Positions 1-9,633 of a stretch of DNA of 64,000 nt are shown piece after piece. Numbering within the stretch: the first letter of the stretch is position 1; each line of letters begins with the position of its first letter. The notes under the pieces were generated by a model, which was not told the DNA's origin, did no database searches, and worked only from the letters and a program-made list of their open reading frames with translations. The position numbers and the translations under genes were made by a program. The stretch comes from an uncultured Gammaproteobacteria bacterium (GTDB taxonomy: Bacteria > Pseudomonadota > Gammaproteobacteria > Eutrophobiales > Eutrophobiaceae), in assembly GCA_958295485.1 (NCBI GenBank), contig OY282354.1, forward strand, positions 1,488,001 through 1,552,000, read 5' to 3'.

Positions 1-2
1 AA

Positions 3-1283
3 AGCGGGCTTAAAACGGAATTGGCAGAGAATATCAAACGTAGGGATGGCCTGAAGGCACTCCGCGATATTCAGGGAAAAGTCGAGACTCTACAAAATGA
101 GATCAATAACATACAATCGCGACTTAAAGACACTCTGGAGGGCGTGTCTCTGGACGAGGCCCGGAAGAACTTCGACGAAGCACGGTCAGCTGCAGATGCT
201 GATGCTCTAAGGCGCCAAATCGTCGAGAATGCAATTTCCCTATTGCGTCGCGATCAAGCCGAATCTGCCCACTGTCCTGTCTGCGAAGAGGAACATCAAC
301 GCCAAGACTTAGATGCAACACTCCAACGTACTGTCAGTCAATTGGCTGGCAATATAACTTTAGGCCTGATTCAGCAAGAAAACCGGCTTAAACAAGCCGA
401 AGAACTTAACCGACAAGCCAAGCTTTACAGAAGTAAACTAAAAGAGCTAAAGCAAAACGCAAATACAGCTAGGATGCGCATTGCTCAGGGGAATGCACAG
501 GAACTCCCCGAGCAAGTTAGTACAGAGCACCTCGATAAAATGATAGATCGCTGTTTAAAATGCGAGGCCTCAATTGAGGAGCAGATTAACGGGCAAGAGG
601 ACGGGCTTGCCACATTAGAGGCACGATTGTCCAAGCTGAGGGATGAGGAAAATTTTCATCGTCTCCAAGATGAGTTGAAGCGTCTTGAGAAGTCCAGGAA
701 CCAACTTGGGAAAGTCCAGAATGCGTACAATGGACTTGTTTCGTTCGGAGAGTCAGTTCAGGCAATAAAAGAGGCGATCCAAACATGTCTTATTGGCCAG
801 CTTAAAGAAGGGATTCCAAAGGTATCGAAGAATCTTTCAAAGGCTTTTGCCGCGCTAACTCACCACCCATGGTTTGACCGACTGACCCTTGCAGAGAACA
901 AACTACCAAAGTTCGACCTAAAAGTAGAGAGTAGCCAGGATGATTCCGGTCGTAGGCACCCGACTGGAGTACTGAATGGACAGGCCGAGAGCGCGCTGGC
1001 TCTTGTCCCATACTTTGCATTCAGTCAAGCTGACGATACTCCTACTGAGGTGTACTTAATTTTGTTGGACGACCCCACACGAGCGTTCGATGAGGAACAT
1101 ACCAAGATATTGATTGAGTGCTTAGCCGAACTCGGACATCGTGTACAAATCATGGTTGCTTCGCAGGAAACCGTGCGGTTTCGGGAATTACTACCGAAGA
1201 AATTCGAGCCAGATAGTTATGTTGTCGTTGAACCCACCCAATGGTCGTACCAAGACGGTCCAGACCTCAAAATTGATTACTGA
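3..1283 (+). CDS. SMC/Rad50-like ATPase, C-terminal part (5' end outside window)
   Basis: The frame is open to the left edge, so only the C-terminal part is present. Visible from the edge: a coiled coil, a CPVC pair near residue 85 (counted from the TTG at 21) resembling a Rad50 zinc hook, a second coiled coil, a degenerate ABC signature (LNGQAESALALV) and a Walker B/D-loop segment (LILLDDPTRAFDEEH), followed by a switch-like VASQE. This is the order of the second half of an SMC/RecF/Rad50-class ATPase, so the Walker A lies upstream of the window. Such proteins bind and hold DNA ends or loops using ATP. It overlaps the next gene, a nuclease-like protein, which suggests a two-component module of the kind seen in defence loci (for example Lamassu-like SMC proteins). 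That assignment is inference. The ATPase class is well supported and the role is not. Confidence 0.75.
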   Translation, partial: SGLKTELAENIKRRDGLKALRDIQGKVETLQNEINNIQSRLKDTLEGVSLDEARKNFDEARSAADADALRRQIVENAISLLRRDQAESAHCPVCEEEHQRQDLDATLQRTVSQLAGNITLGLIQQENRLKQAEELNRQAKLYRSKLKELKQNANTARMRIAQGNAQELPEQVSTEHLDKMIDRCLKCEASIEEQINGQEDGLATLEARLSKLRDEENFHRLQDELKRLEKSRNQLGKVQNAYNGLVSFGESVQAIKEAIQTCLIGQLKEGIPKVSKNLSKAFAALTHHPWFDRLTLAENKLPKFDLKVESSQDDSGRRHPTGVLNGQAESALALVPYFAFSQADDTPTEVYLILLDDPTRAFDEEHTKILIECLAELGHRVQIMVASQETVRFRELLPKKFEPDSYVVVEPTQWSYQDGPDLKIDY

Positions 1284-1803
1284 TAGTTATACAGATTCTA
1301 ATGCAAAGGAGTGCATTAAGCGCATCTACTCAAGCGCCTCTAGCGGGGAGGTCGGCTACAAAGTCCAAGCTCTCGCTGCACACGTGCTATTGCGGCTTGG
1401 CTATAGAATAAAGGAGGTCAATCATTCAGGGCATCCGGATATCGTCGCTATCAGAGACGGAAGGGAATTTCGTTTTGAAGTGGAAGCCGAAGTAACTGGT
1501 TCCCGCCCTCGTAAATTGACGGGGGGCGACCTCGCTTCGCTGATGGAAGGACCCAACGTAGACGGCTACTACGCACTTGCCATCAGTTCTCCAGAACCCT
1601 ACTGGGTGTTGGTGTCAGCCCCGAAACTAGCTATCAGAAATTCGCCTAGTTCGAACGCCCTTCTGGAAGCTCTCAGCGATAAGGAGTACTCGGCAGAATG
1701 GACACGCGAGTACGTAAGGCTGCTTCAGAACGCGTGTCGAAAAATCAGGCGGGCCTCATTCAACAAATTAAGCCGTATGGCACTAGAGGGAGACCCCTTG
1801 TGA
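1273..1803 (+). CDS. Hypothetical protein with PD-(D/E)XK nuclease-like core, partner of upstream ATPase
   Basis: Unknown protein of about 176 residues. The start is uncertain: a TTG at 1273 overlaps the upstream ATPase gene by 11 nt, and the frame is open further upstream (ATG at 1219), where it would overlap more. The segment GHPDIVAIRDGREFRFEVEAE has the spacing of a restriction-endonuclease-fold core (D, then ExE in place of the usual ExK), preceded by a helix that could carry the first acidic residue. The translational overlap suggests one transcript with the SMC-like ATPase. A plausible role is the effector or DNA-binding partner of that ATPase. The nuclease reading rests on one motif and is tentative. 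Confidence 0.5.
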   Translation: MITDSYTDSNAKECIKRIYSSASSGEVGYKVQALAAHVLLRLGYRIKEVNHSGHPDIVAIRDGREFRFEVEAEVTGSRPRKLTGGDLASLMEGPNVDGYYALAISSPEPYWVLVSAPKLAIRNSPSSNALLEALSDKEYSAEWTREYVRLLQNACRKIRRASFNKLSRMALEGDPL

Positions 1804-1821
1804 GCGATCTACGGTGACGAG

Positions 1822-2028
1822 TCACCGGTCAAGTCCTTGTTCCAATTCCATTTGAGTCCAGCGTTTACCCGCGTTCTCCAGCCGTTTCACCGCGAGGGAT
1901 GCCTCCTCCAAATCATCCATATATTGCAGGATAGCTTCCCTGACGTAATAGGTTTTGGTGCGACCGATGCGCTTGACCAGCGCGGCCAAGCGTTGTTCAA
2001 TCTCGGCGTTCAGGCGAACGGTTAGCAT
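1822..2028 (-). CDS. Ribbon-helix-helix antitoxin/regulator (RelB/CopG-like), orphan
   Basis: A 68-residue protein beginning MLTVRLNAEIEQRLAALVKR, the beta-strand/helix pattern of ribbon-helix-helix DNA-binding proteins, with IGRTKTYYVREAI as helix 2 and an acidic C-terminal tail (YMDDLEEASLAVKRL) of the RelB/StbD antitoxin sort. These proteins bind their own promoter as dimers and neutralise a RelE/ParE toxin, normally encoded immediately downstream. Here the stop is followed only by the 3' end of the oppositely oriented nuclease-like gene, and no RelE-like frame follows. It is either an antitoxin left behind after toxin loss or a stand-alone regulator. Confidence 0.75.
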   Translation of the reverse strand: MLTVRLNAEIEQRLAALVKRIGRTKTYYVREAILQYMDDLEEASLAVKRLENAGKRWTQMELEQGLDR

Positions 2029-2203
2029 GATGAAATCCTGTTAAATAAAATCGGGTTACCATGTGAGCATAACACTCTGATAACTGGAATGATACGCCGA
2101 ATTCACCCGACTATTTGAAGAATGAGACGACGAGAAGCAAGCCGTATGAAAATAGACCCCTCACATTGGAAAATTTATGAGCGCTCTTATTTGCTTCCCT
2201 TAA

Positions 2204-2809
2204 TCACAGCAGTTTCTTCAGGTTTTCCAGGTCTGTCGGCGTATCGATATCAAATTCGGCTTCAGGGATGGGCAGCTTGATCAGCCGGTTCGGGGTCTTT
2301 CCCAGTATTGGTTTTGCTCCCGTATCGCCTTCTAATTCGAGGAGTTGCGGGCAGAGATCAATGGGGATGATGGCGGGAGTGCCGAGGGTACCGGCGTAAG
2401 TGCTGGCGATGATTTTGGATTGATTTTCACTCCACAGTTTGATTAATTGTTCCAAGTGGATTGCTGAAATCAGGGGTTGGTCACACAAGGTAATCATTAC
2501 GGCCTTGCAGCCCGGCTTGATGCTTTTTATCCCCGCTTTAAGGGAGGAGGCGATGCCTGTTTGCCAATGGGTGTTGTGAATAACGTTGACCGGCAACCCC
2601 CTGATACTGTGAATAACACCTTCCGAATTTGCCCCGACAACGACGTATATCCGCTCATGTCGCAATATCGATGAGAGTTTGTTGATGGCGGCCCGGATTA
2701 GACTGGCGCCGTTTATATCAATAAGCTGTTTACATTTACCGTACCTGCTCGAACCGCCTGCCGCTAACACAATGGCGGTTAATCCCGTATAATGACATTT
2801 CAATGTCAT
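2204..2809 (-). CDS. MocA-like nucleotidyltransferase (MobA-like NTP transferase)
   Basis: A 201-residue protein of the MobA-like NTP transferase family. The N-terminal LAAGGSSRYGKCKQL matches the LAAGxSxRxGxxKxL nucleotide-binding loop. VVGANSE, MITLCDQPLI (the metal-binding DQP) and the C-terminal DIDTPTDLENL (DxDTPxDL) are further family signatures. The closest known group is MocA, which transfers CMP to molybdopterin to give the cytosine dinucleotide cofactor of xanthine-dehydrogenase-type enzymes. Substrate cannot be read from sequence alone and no molybdoenzyme gene is adjacent. It stands alone, reading away from the ImmA/IrrE gene. Confidence 0.8.
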   Translation of the reverse strand: MTLKCHYTGLTAIVLAAGGSSRYGKCKQLIDINGASLIRAAINKLSSILRHERIYVVVGANSEGVIHSIRGLPVNVIHNTHWQTGIASSLKAGIKSIKPGCKAVMITLCDQPLISAIHLEQLIKLWSENQSKIIASTYAGTLGTPAIIPIDLCPQLLELEGDTGAKPILGKTPNRLIKLPIPEAEFDIDTPTDLENLKKLL

Positions 2810-2936
2810 CCGCAGACCCCTCTATCTTGTTGAACTTTCAAAGAAAACAACATTATAGAGATTTAACGATGACCTGTTGACCAATTTATATTCTCTTGAA
2901 AACTGGCGGGGAGCCGACAAGCAATTCAGTGACAGC

Positions 2937-4076
2937 ATGAGCAAGCTAGCAGAAAACACCAATACTGAAATCTTGCGCCAATGCCGCGAACAGCTCGGCA
3001 TGACTATTGAAAAAGTAACAAGGAAAGTCAAGAAGATTGCTGAAATAGAAAATGGTGATGTGAAGCCCACCTTCAAGCAGTTAGATAGCCTTTCATGGTT
3101 GTATCAAGTGCCAAGATGGGTATTTATCAGCGAAGAATTTCCTGAACAGTATCAGATAGAGCGACTACCGACATTCAGGAAATTAGCACACAGTGATGTG
3201 GATGCCATCCACAACTCTGAAGTACGCATTTTATGGGTAAGGACTGAACGTTTACGACGGCTGATTATTGAATTGCGAGAAGATATAGAAGAGCCGATAG
3301 AAGACTTTAAGGGACTCGATGACGTGCGACAGTATTCTTCTCCAAAAAAACTATCAGAATCTGTCCGGCGATGGCTGAATGCCGAACAAGGCAGCTTTTC
3401 TTTTCCTGAATGGAAAGAAAGAATTGAAGACAAGGGTATCTTTGTATTCATGACCAGTAAGTACCTTGGTTGGTCACATGTTGACGCGGAAGTATTTCGC
3501 GGTTTCTCCATTTATTACTCAAAGCTGCCTATCATCATCATCAATGACTTGGATGCCAAAAAGGCGCAGTCTTTTACGCTACTCCACGAGCTCGGGCATT
3601 TACTGAGAAAAGAGACCGTGATAGACGGTAGCGGAATGCCGGATTCTGAGGAGGAACAGTGGTGTGATCAATTCGCCGGTAATGTTTTGATGCCCGAAGT
3701 TGCTTTCATGGCAAAAGCAGGCAGTGGGCCAATTACTGATCTTCATGGAGTAAAAAGACTGGCCAATGATTTTAATGTCAGCCCTTACGCCTGTCTTGTC
3801 AGGTTGCGTCAATTGAAAATAATCAGCCAGGATTCTTATAAAGATATAGACAAATTGATTAAAAAAGAATACGAGACCCTTAAGGAGCGCCTTAAAAGTA
3901 GTACTGGGGGGCCAAGTAGAAACCGGGCAAAGGAGACAATCGATCAATATGGGCGCCTTTTCTCAAAAACCGTCTTCCAAGCCTATCATAATCAAGAAAT
4001 TGGACTGCACAAGTTATGTCAGTTACTTGATCTGAAGCAGCCTTCCCATGCTCTGGAAATGGCGGATATGTTGTGA
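2937..4076 (+). CDS. HTH plus ImmA/IrrE-family zinc metallopeptidase
   Basis: About 379 residues from the ATG at 2937. A TTG at 2877 would add 20 residues; neither start has a clear Shine-Dalgarno, and the ATG leaves the expected short lead before the helix-turn-helix. Order: a degenerate Xre-type HTH (EILRQCREQLGMTIEKV to KPTFKQLDSL), a linker, then a gluzincin domain with HELGH at about 217-221 and a downstream acidic EEQWCDQFAGNVLMP segment supplying the third zinc ligand. Proteins of this class (COG2856) often act as antitoxin-like or repressor-cleaving partners in toxin-antitoxin and mobile-element modules. The stop overlaps the next gene as GTGA, so the two are coupled. Confidence 0.85.
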   Translation: MSKLAENTNTEILRQCREQLGMTIEKVTRKVKKIAEIENGDVKPTFKQLDSLSWLYQVPRWVFISEEFPEQYQIERLPTFRKLAHSDVDAIHNSEVRILWVRTERLRRLIIELREDIEEPIEDFKGLDDVRQYSSPKKLSESVRRWLNAEQGSFSFPEWKERIEDKGIFVFMTSKYLGWSHVDAEVFRGFSIYYSKLPIIIINDLDAKKAQSFTLLHELGHLLRKETVIDGSGMPDSEEEQWCDQFAGNVLMPEVAFMAKAGSGPITDLHGVKRLANDFNVSPYACLVRLRQLKIISQDSYKDIDKLIKKEYETLKERLKSSTGGPSRNRAKETIDQYGRLFSKTVFQAYHNQEIGLHKLCQLLDLKQPSHALEMADML

Positions 4077-4591
4077 GGTTTTGTTTGGATGCTAATGCGC
4101 TGATAACGCCTTGGCTAACAACTTATCACCGTAATGTATTTCCTTCCCTGTGGGAGGCATTGGCACAAAATCATGAGGAACTTATTCTAATTAAACCGAT
4201 TTTTGATGAAATTGAACCCATGTCTTCTGAAGACAGAAAAACTCTTAAAAATCCATCCGATGGCAAATTGAGGGAAAAGTATTCCTTGCGTTTATGGATG
4301 GAGAGCAGTGGGTTTACCCCGATTCCGATAAGCGATGACATCGACGGTAAAGCACTGGAATTGGAGAGAAAGTACCAGACTGATAATTATGGAAAAGGAG
4401 CCAACCAAAATGACATTAAGCTCATTGCTTATGCGAAATACAATGAAAATACGGTGGTCACGTTGGAAAGTGTACAAACAGCGCGGCCCAAAAGAGTTAG
4501 TAACTACAAAATCCCGCTGATATGTGCGGAAGAAGATGTTGAGTGCATAACTTTTACGGAGATGCTGCAGAAGCTTAAAATCAGCATTTAA
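4073..4591 (+). CDS. DUF4411 PIN-like domain protein, probable toxin of ImmA pair
   Basis: A 172-residue protein with a GTG start overlapping the peptidase stop by four bases. It begins RFCLDANALITPW, the strand-1 aspartate of a PIN-type RNase fold, with an internal acidic IFDEIEP and a later NDIKLIAYA aspartate, followed by a VVTLES strand. This layout matches DUF4411, a PIN-like family commonly encoded next to COG2856 peptidases. PIN proteins typically cleave RNA, so this is the likely toxin and the upstream protein the antitoxin or controller. The pairing and motifs are visible. The toxic activity is inferred from the family. Confidence 0.75.
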   Translation: MRFCLDANALITPWLTTYHRNVFPSLWEALAQNHEELILIKPIFDEIEPMSSEDRKTLKNPSDGKLREKYSLRLWMESSGFTPIPISDDIDGKALELERKYQTDNYGKGANQNDIKLIAYAKYNENTVVTLESVQTARPKRVSNYKIPLICAEEDVECITFTEMLQKLKISI

Positions 4592-4669
4592 CATCAAGAG
4601 CACCCCGCGAAATAAGAAAAATCAATCGACATCGGCCCCTTTGGTTTAGTAAACTGTTAAATCTCAGAT

Positions 4670-4702
4670 AAACGGGAGTAATCGGGAGATTGCTCCCGTT
4701 TT
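4670..4702 (+). terminator. Hairpin upstream of carA, terminator or attenuator-like
   Basis: AAACGGGAG pairs with CTCCCGTTT around a 14-nt loop, followed by a short T run. It sits about 80 bases after the DUF4411 stop and 31 bases before the probable carA start. It could terminate the toxin-antitoxin transcript, or act as a leader hairpin for carAB. The sequence does not decide between these. Confidence 0.45.
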
Positions 4703-4733
4703 GTATGTATGTCACCTGTTCACGGGGGTATTA

Positions 4734-5879
4734 TTGAGTTATTCGGCTTTACTCGCATTGGCAGACGGCAGTTTGTTTTACGGCCAATCTATCGGCGTTG
4801 ATGGTGAGGCGGTGGGGGAAGTTGTTTTTAACACCTCGATAACGGGCTACCAGGAAATCCTCACGGACCCGTCCTACTGCCGACAGTTAATCACCTTTAC
4901 CCAGCCGCAGATTGGCAACGTGGGCGTCAATTCGGAAGACGAGGAATCGTCCCGAATTTACGCCGGCGGGTTAATCATAAAGCAGTTGCCCTTTATCCCG
5001 AGCAGCTGGCGCACGGAGCAGCCCCTTTCGGATTACCTGATCGCAAACGGCATCGTCGCCATTGCAAATGTAGATACCCGGCATCTTACCCGGATTCTCA
5101 GGGACAAGGGGGCGCAGAACGGGTGCATTCTTGCCGGCGATCGATTGGATGAAAGCCATGCCCTGGAACTTGCCCAGGGTTTTCCCGGTCTGCAAGGCAT
5201 GGACTTGGCAAAGGAAGTCACGACGTCGCGACAATATCACTGGCAGGAAGGCGTCTGGTCATTAAGCGAAGGCTATGCGCAACGAGACGCAGCGAGGAAA
5301 CGGAATGCCGGAAAGTGGAAGGTCGTCGCCTGTGATTTTGGCGTGAAAAGAAACATTTTGCGGATTTTGTCCGACCTGGGTTGCGAGTTGGAGGTAGCGC
5401 CGGCGATGACGTCGGCGAAAGAAATACTCTCCGGTTCCCCCGACGGCGTGTTCTTGTCCAACGGCCCCGGTGACCCGGAACCATGCGATTACGCCATTGA
5501 CGCCATCAGTGAAATCGTATCTTCAGGCATCCCTGTCTTTGGTATTTGCCTCGGGCACCAACTGCTGGCGCTCGCCTGCGGGGCGGAGACGGTGAAAATG
5601 AAGTTCGGCCACCATGGCGGCAACCACCCGGTACAAGAATTGGCCACCGGCAAAGTAATGATAACCAGCCAAAATCATGGCTTCGTCGTTGACGAATCCT
5701 CAATCCCTGACTCCCTGTCGGTCACGCACCGCTCATTATTCGACGGCACGGTGCAAGGCATCCACCATAACGAGTGCCCGGCGTTCGGTTTCCAGGGACA
5801 CCCGGAAGCAAGCCCGGGTCCCCACGACGTCAGATCCCTTTTTGAGCGCTTCATAGAACTGATGGAGAGAAACAGGTGA
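4734..5879 (+). CDS. carA: Carbamoyl-phosphate synthase small (glutaminase) subunit
   Basis: CarA hydrolyses glutamine and channels ammonia to CarB for carbamoyl phosphate, precursor of pyrimidines and arginine. The TTG at 4734 gives 381 residues starting [17 protein letters not shown], which aligns with the usual CarA N-terminus; a GGGGG run just upstream can serve as ribosome-binding site. A longer frame opens at 4701 but adds an atypical leader. The class I amidotransferase triad is visible: nucleophile Cys in FGICLGHQ (about residue 272) and His/Glu in [12 protein letters not shown]. carB follows after 9 nt. The usual upstream dapB is absent here. Confidence 0.96.
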   Translation: MSYSALLALADGSLFYGQSIGVDGEAVGEVVFNTSITGYQEILTDPSYCRQLITFTQPQIGNVGVNSEDEESSRIYAGGLIIKQLPFIPSSWRTEQPLSDYLIANGIVAIANVDTRHLTRILRDKGAQNGCILAGDRLDESHALELAQGFPGLQGMDLAKEVTTSRQYHWQEGVWSLSEGYAQRDAARKRNAGKWKVVACDFGVKRNILRILSDLGCELEVAPAMTSAKEILSGSPDGVFLSNGPGDPEPCDYAIDAISEIVSSGIPVFGICLGHQLLALACGAETVKMKFGHHGGNHPVQELATGKVMITSQNHGFVVDESSIPDSLSVTHRSLFDGTVQGIHHNECPAFGFQGHPEASPGPHDVRSLFERFIELMERNR

Positions 5880-5888
5880 GCGTCATCC

Positions 5889-8800
5889 ATGCCTAAAAGA
5901 ACTGACATAAACAGTGTATTGATCATCGGCGCCGGCCCTATCGTGATTGGGCAGGCCTGTGAGTTCGATTATTCCGGTACCCAGGCGTGCAAGGCGTTAC
6001 GCGAGGAAGGTTATCGCGTCATATTGGTGAATTCCAATCCGGCAACCATCATGACCGACCCGGAAATGGCCGATGCCGTATATATAGAACCCGTTCGCTG
6101 GCAAACCATCGCAAAAATCATTGAGAAAGAACGGCCTGATGCGCTGTTGCCCACGATGGGGGGGCAAACAGGGCTTAATTGCGCCCTTGACCTGGCCAGG
6201 GTCGGGACGCTGGATGAATTCAACGTGGAAATGATCGGCGCCGACAGGGAGGCCATCGACAAGGCGGAGGATCGGGAAAAATTTCGCGATGCGATGGAAA
6301 GCATAGGGTTGGCCATGCCCAAGTCTGCGTTGGCCCATGATCTTGAAACGGCCATTGACCTCCAGCAGGGAATCGGTTACCCGGTTATCATCCGTCCGTC
6401 GTTTACCCTGGGCGGAACCGGCAGCGGCATTGCCTACAATAAGGAAGAATTCGTGGAGATATGCGAGAGGGGCCTTGAAGCCTCCCCCACTAATGAGATT
6501 CTGTTGGAACAATCGGTTATCGGCTGGAAGGAATTTGAGATGGAAGTCGTTCGTGACCGAAAGGATAACTGCATTATCGTCTGCTCCATTGAAAATATCG
6601 ACGCCATGGGTGTGCATACCGGCGATTCGATCACCATAGCCCCCGCCCTTACCCTGACGGACAAGGAGTTTCAACTGATGCGGAATGCCTCCATCGCGGT
6701 ATTGCGTGAAATAGGCGTGGACACGGGCGGCTCCAACGTTCAATTTGCAGTCAATCCCGATGACGGACAGTTGATTATTATTGAAATGAACCCGCGGGTT
6801 TCACGCTCTTCCGCCCTGGCGTCAAAGGCGACGGGGTTTCCCATAGCCAAGGTTGCGGCAAAACTGGCAGTCGGTTACACCCTTGATGAGCTGGACAATG
6901 AAATTACCGGCGGCGCCACGCCGGCCTCGTTTGAACCCACTATTGATTATATCGTTACCAAGCTCCCCCGGTTCACGTTTGAAAAGTTTCCCCAGGCCGA
7001 TGCGCGGCTGACAACCCAGATGAAGTCAGTCGGAGAGGTGATGGCGATAGGCAGGACCTTCCAGGAATCCATGCAAAAAGCAATGCGGGGGCTCGAAACC
7101 GGCGTGGATGGTTTTATCAATGTTTACGGGGAAACAACTGAAAATAATTTGAAAGAGATAACGCGGGAATTGCAAACCCCCGGTTCGGAGCGTCTCCTGT
7201 ACATTGGCGAAGCCTTTCGCCAGGGCATGAAACCGGCCGAGGTCCATTCCCTGTCGCACATTGATCCCTGGTTCCTGGCGCAGATTGAAGATTTAATCAA
7301 TGAGGAAAAACGCCTGTCAGGGTCTGATTTGGCGTCGATTGACCGGGAACGCCTTTACCGGCTGAAACAAAAGGGTTTCTCGGACAGTCGTCTGGCGGCC
7401 TTGTTGAACGTCAGTGAGGCCCGGCTCAGGCGACACAGGCATGACCTGAAAATACGACCGGTGTTCAAGCGGGTTGACTCCTGCGCCGCCGAGTTCCCGG
7501 CAACCACCGCATACATGTATTCAACTTATGACAGGGAATGTGAAGCGAATCCGTCCGATCGGAAAAAAATCATGGTATTAGGCAGCGGGCCCAACCGGAT
7601 AGGGCAGGGCATTGAATTCGATTATTGTTGTGTCCAGGCCGCGTATGCCATGCGCGAGGCCGGGTTTGAATCCATAATGGTGAATTGCAATCCTGAAACC
7701 GTCTCTACGGATTACGATACGTCCGATCGACTCTATTTCGAACCGCTGACGCTGGAAGACGTGCTGGAAATTATCCACGTAGAACAACCCCAGGGCGTGA
7801 TCGTTCAGTTCGGCGGTCAGACGCCGTTGAAGCTGGCCCGCGCGCTGGAAGCCGAGGGCGCGCCGATTATGGGCACCACGCCGGACTCGATTGATCTTGC
7901 GGAAGACCGGGAACGGTTTCAAAAGCTGCTGCGGGAAACCGGGCTTGAACAGCCGTCCAACAGGACGGCTAAAAATTTGCCGGATGCAATCAAATCTGCC
8001 GGAGAAATCGGTTATCCCATAGTCGTGCGTCCTTCCTACGTGTTGGGTGGCCGGGCCATGGAGATCGTCTATAACGAAGCGGATTTAACTGATTACATGC
8101 AACAAGCCGTTGCCGTATCCAATAATGCGCCCGTGCTGTTGGACCGGTTTTTGGATAAGGCCATTGAAGTTGACGTGGACGCAATCTCTGATGGAAAAAT
8201 GGTCATTATCGGCGGCATCATGGAACACATCGAGCAAGCGGGGGTTCATTCGGGCGACTCTGCCTGCTCCTTGCCGCCATTCAGTTTAAGCGAAGAAATT
8301 CAAGAACGACTTGCCGGGCAGGTAAAAACCATGGCGAGCAGCCTGAACGTAGTCGGGCTGATGAACATGCAGTTTGCCATCCAGGGTGATGACATATTTG
8401 TCCTGGAGGTGAATCCCCGGGCGTCCCGCACCGTGCCCTATGTTTCGAAAGCAACGGGTTTACCCCTTGCCAGGGTCGCGGCGAATTGCATGGCGGGTAA
8501 CGATCTTGTCAAGCAAGGCATTACCGGCGTTGCCAGGCCCGGTTATTACTCGGTCAAGGAAGCCGTGTTTCCGTTCATAAAATTCCCCGGCGTCGACCCG
8601 ATATTGGGGCCTGAGATGAAATCCACGGGGGAAGTGATGGGTATCGGTGATAATTTCGGGGAGGCATTCAATAAAGCGATATTGGCAACCAACCAGGATC
8701 TTCCAAAAAGCGGTACCGTATTTATCAGTGTCCGCGATAAAGATAAACCGGATACCAGGTTAATCGCCGAGGAATTCGACAAAATGGGTTTCAATATATG

Positions 8801-9107
8801 CGCTACCCATGGCACGGCGGAGATAATCAGGGAAACCGGCGTGGCATGTACAAGGGTGAATAAGGTCAGGGAAGGGCGTCCTCATATCGTCGATATGCTC
8901 AAGAACGATGAAATAGATTTGATCGTCAACACCACGGAAGGAAAACAGGCCATTATGGATTCCTATTCCATAAGAACTACCGCAATACAACATAAAGTGT
9001 TTCATGCAACCACAATTTCCGGCGCAAAGGCTATAATTGAAGCATTGAAGAATAATCATGCAGACCGGACCTATTGTATCCAGGACCTACACAAGGTAAT
9101 GACATAA
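5889..9107 (+). CDS. carB: Carbamoyl-phosphate synthase large subunit
   Basis: 1072 residues, the normal CarB length. Two homologous ATP-grasp halves are evident: the first starts with [20 protein letters not shown], the second with [20 protein letters not shown], each with its own NPETVSTD or NPATIMTD loop and glycine-rich ATP-binding segment ([26 protein letters not shown]). The C-terminal MGS-like allosteric domain ([10 protein letters not shown] to [14 protein letters not shown]) would bind UMP/ornithine effectors. It forms the ammonia-dependent synthase with CarA. The stop overlaps the greA start (TAATG), so translation is probably coupled. Confidence 0.98.
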   Translation: MPKRTDINSVLIIGAGPIVIGQACEFDYSGTQACKALREEGYRVILVNSNPATIMTDPEMADAVYIEPVRWQTIAKIIEKERPDALLPTMGGQTGLNCALDLARVGTLDEFNVEMIGADREAIDKAEDREKFRDAMESIGLAMPKSALAHDLETAIDLQQGIGYPVIIRPSFTLGGTGSGIAYNKEEFVEICERGLEASPTNEILLEQSVIGWKEFEMEVVRDRKDNCIIVCSIENIDAMGVHTGDSITIAPALTLTDKEFQLMRNASIAVLREIGVDTGGSNVQFAVNPDDGQLIIIEMNPRVSRSSALASKATGFPIAKVAAKLAVGYTLDELDNEITGGATPASFEPTIDYIVTKLPRFTFEKFPQADARLTTQMKSVGEVMAIGRTFQESMQKAMRGLETGVDGFINVYGETTENNLKEITRELQTPGSERLLYIGEAFRQGMKPAEVHSLSHIDPWFLAQIEDLINEEKRLSGSDLASIDRERLYRLKQKGFSDSRLAALLNVSEARLRRHRHDLKIRPVFKRVDSCAAEFPATTAYMYSTYDRECEANPSDRKKIMVLGSGPNRIGQGIEFDYCCVQAAYAMREAGFESIMVNCNPETVSTDYDTSDRLYFEPLTLEDVLEIIHVEQPQGVIVQFGGQTPLKLARALEAEGAPIMGTTPDSIDLAEDRERFQKLLRETGLEQPSNRTAKNLPDAIKSAGEIGYPIVVRPSYVLGGRAMEIVYNEADLTDYMQQAVAVSNNAPVLLDRFLDKAIEVDVDAISDGKMVIIGGIMEHIEQAGVHSGDSACSLPPFSLSEEIQERLAGQVKTMASSLNVVGLMNMQFAIQGDDIFVLEVNPRASRTVPYVSKATGLPLARVAANCMAGNDLVKQGITGVARPGYYSVKEAVFPFIKFPGVDPILGPEMKSTGEVMGIGDNFGEAFNKAILATNQDLPKSGTVFISVRDKDKPDTRLIAEEFDKMGFNICATHGTAEIIRETGVACTRVNKVREGRPHIVDMLKNDEIDLIVNTTEGKQAIMDSYSIRTTAIQHKVFHATTISGAKAIIEALKNNHADRTYCIQDLHKVMT

Positions 9108-9583
9108 TGAGCAGAACACCGATGACGGCAAAAGGCGCTGAACGACTGCGGCGGCGATTGGCCCAATTAAAATCAGACGAGCGTCCAAAGATAATCCGGG
9201 CCATAGCGGAAGCGAGGGCCCACGGGGACTTGAGCGAAAATGCTGAATATCACGCCGCCCGCGAGCAGCAGAGTTTTCTCGAGGGACGTATTGCGACTAT
9301 TGAAAATGCCCTTGCCGATGCGGAAATCATTGATATTACGAAAATTAACGCCGATGGAAAAATCGTGTTCGGGGCGACTGTTGATATTTTGAACATTGAA
9401 AGTGACCAGGAAGTTCGCTACCAGATAGTTGGCGAAAAAGAAGCGGACATTGAACAGGGATTGCTGTCCGTCACGGCGCCGATTGCCCGGGCGCTGGTCG
9501 GAAGGGAGGAGGGAGAGGTCATTGATGTAGATGCGCCCGGCGGCGTTATCCAATACGAAATATTATCAGTGTCATACATCTGA
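9107..9583 (+). CDS. greA: Transcription elongation factor GreA
   Basis: 158 residues from the ATG at 9107, which overlaps the carB stop by one base; AAGG at 9093 is the probable ribosome-binding site. N-terminal antiparallel coiled coil ([17 protein letters not shown] to [13 protein letters not shown]) with the tip acidic motif in [14 protein letters not shown], then the C-terminal globular FKBP-like domain (VDILN to [11 protein letters not shown]). GreA enters the RNA polymerase secondary channel and stimulates cleavage of backtracked RNA. A carB-greA-rlmE-ftsH order is common in gammaproteobacteria. YhbY, frequently encoded between greA and rlmE on the other strand, is missing here. Confidence 0.97.
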   Translation: MSRTPMTAKGAERLRRRLAQLKSDERPKIIRAIAEARAHGDLSENAEYHAAREQQSFLEGRIATIENALADAEIIDITKINADGKIVFGATVDILNIESDQEVRYQIVGEKEADIEQGLLSVTAPIARALVGREEGEVIDVDAPGGVIQYEILSVSYI

Positions 9584-9601
9584 CCCGCATTCCGCATGGT
9601 T

Positions 9602-9633
9602 CTCCCCCCGGCAAGGGGAGTTAGAGGGGGTTA
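9602..9633 (+). repeat. G-rich palindromic repeat, copy 1 (upstream of rlmE)
   Basis: CTCCCC...GGGGAG forms a hairpin followed by TTAGAGGGGGTTA. The same pattern (CCCC-YGRYAA-GGGG, then GAGGGGGGTT) recurs at 21937-21970 on the other strand and inside the rsxE frame at 56834-56866. Here its terminal GAGGGGG lies 4-5 bases before the rlmE ATG and so appears to serve as the ribosome-binding site. Confidence 0.6.

Noticed and set aside
2148..2250. Flavin-reductase-like N-terminus on the plus strand (MKIDPSHWKIYERSYLL)
   Set aside because: Only the first residues resemble the family; the rest reads antisense to the MocA-like gene.
5997..6743. Long minus-strand frame inside carB
   Set aside because: It is antisense to a strongly conserved ATP-grasp domain and has no domain of its own.
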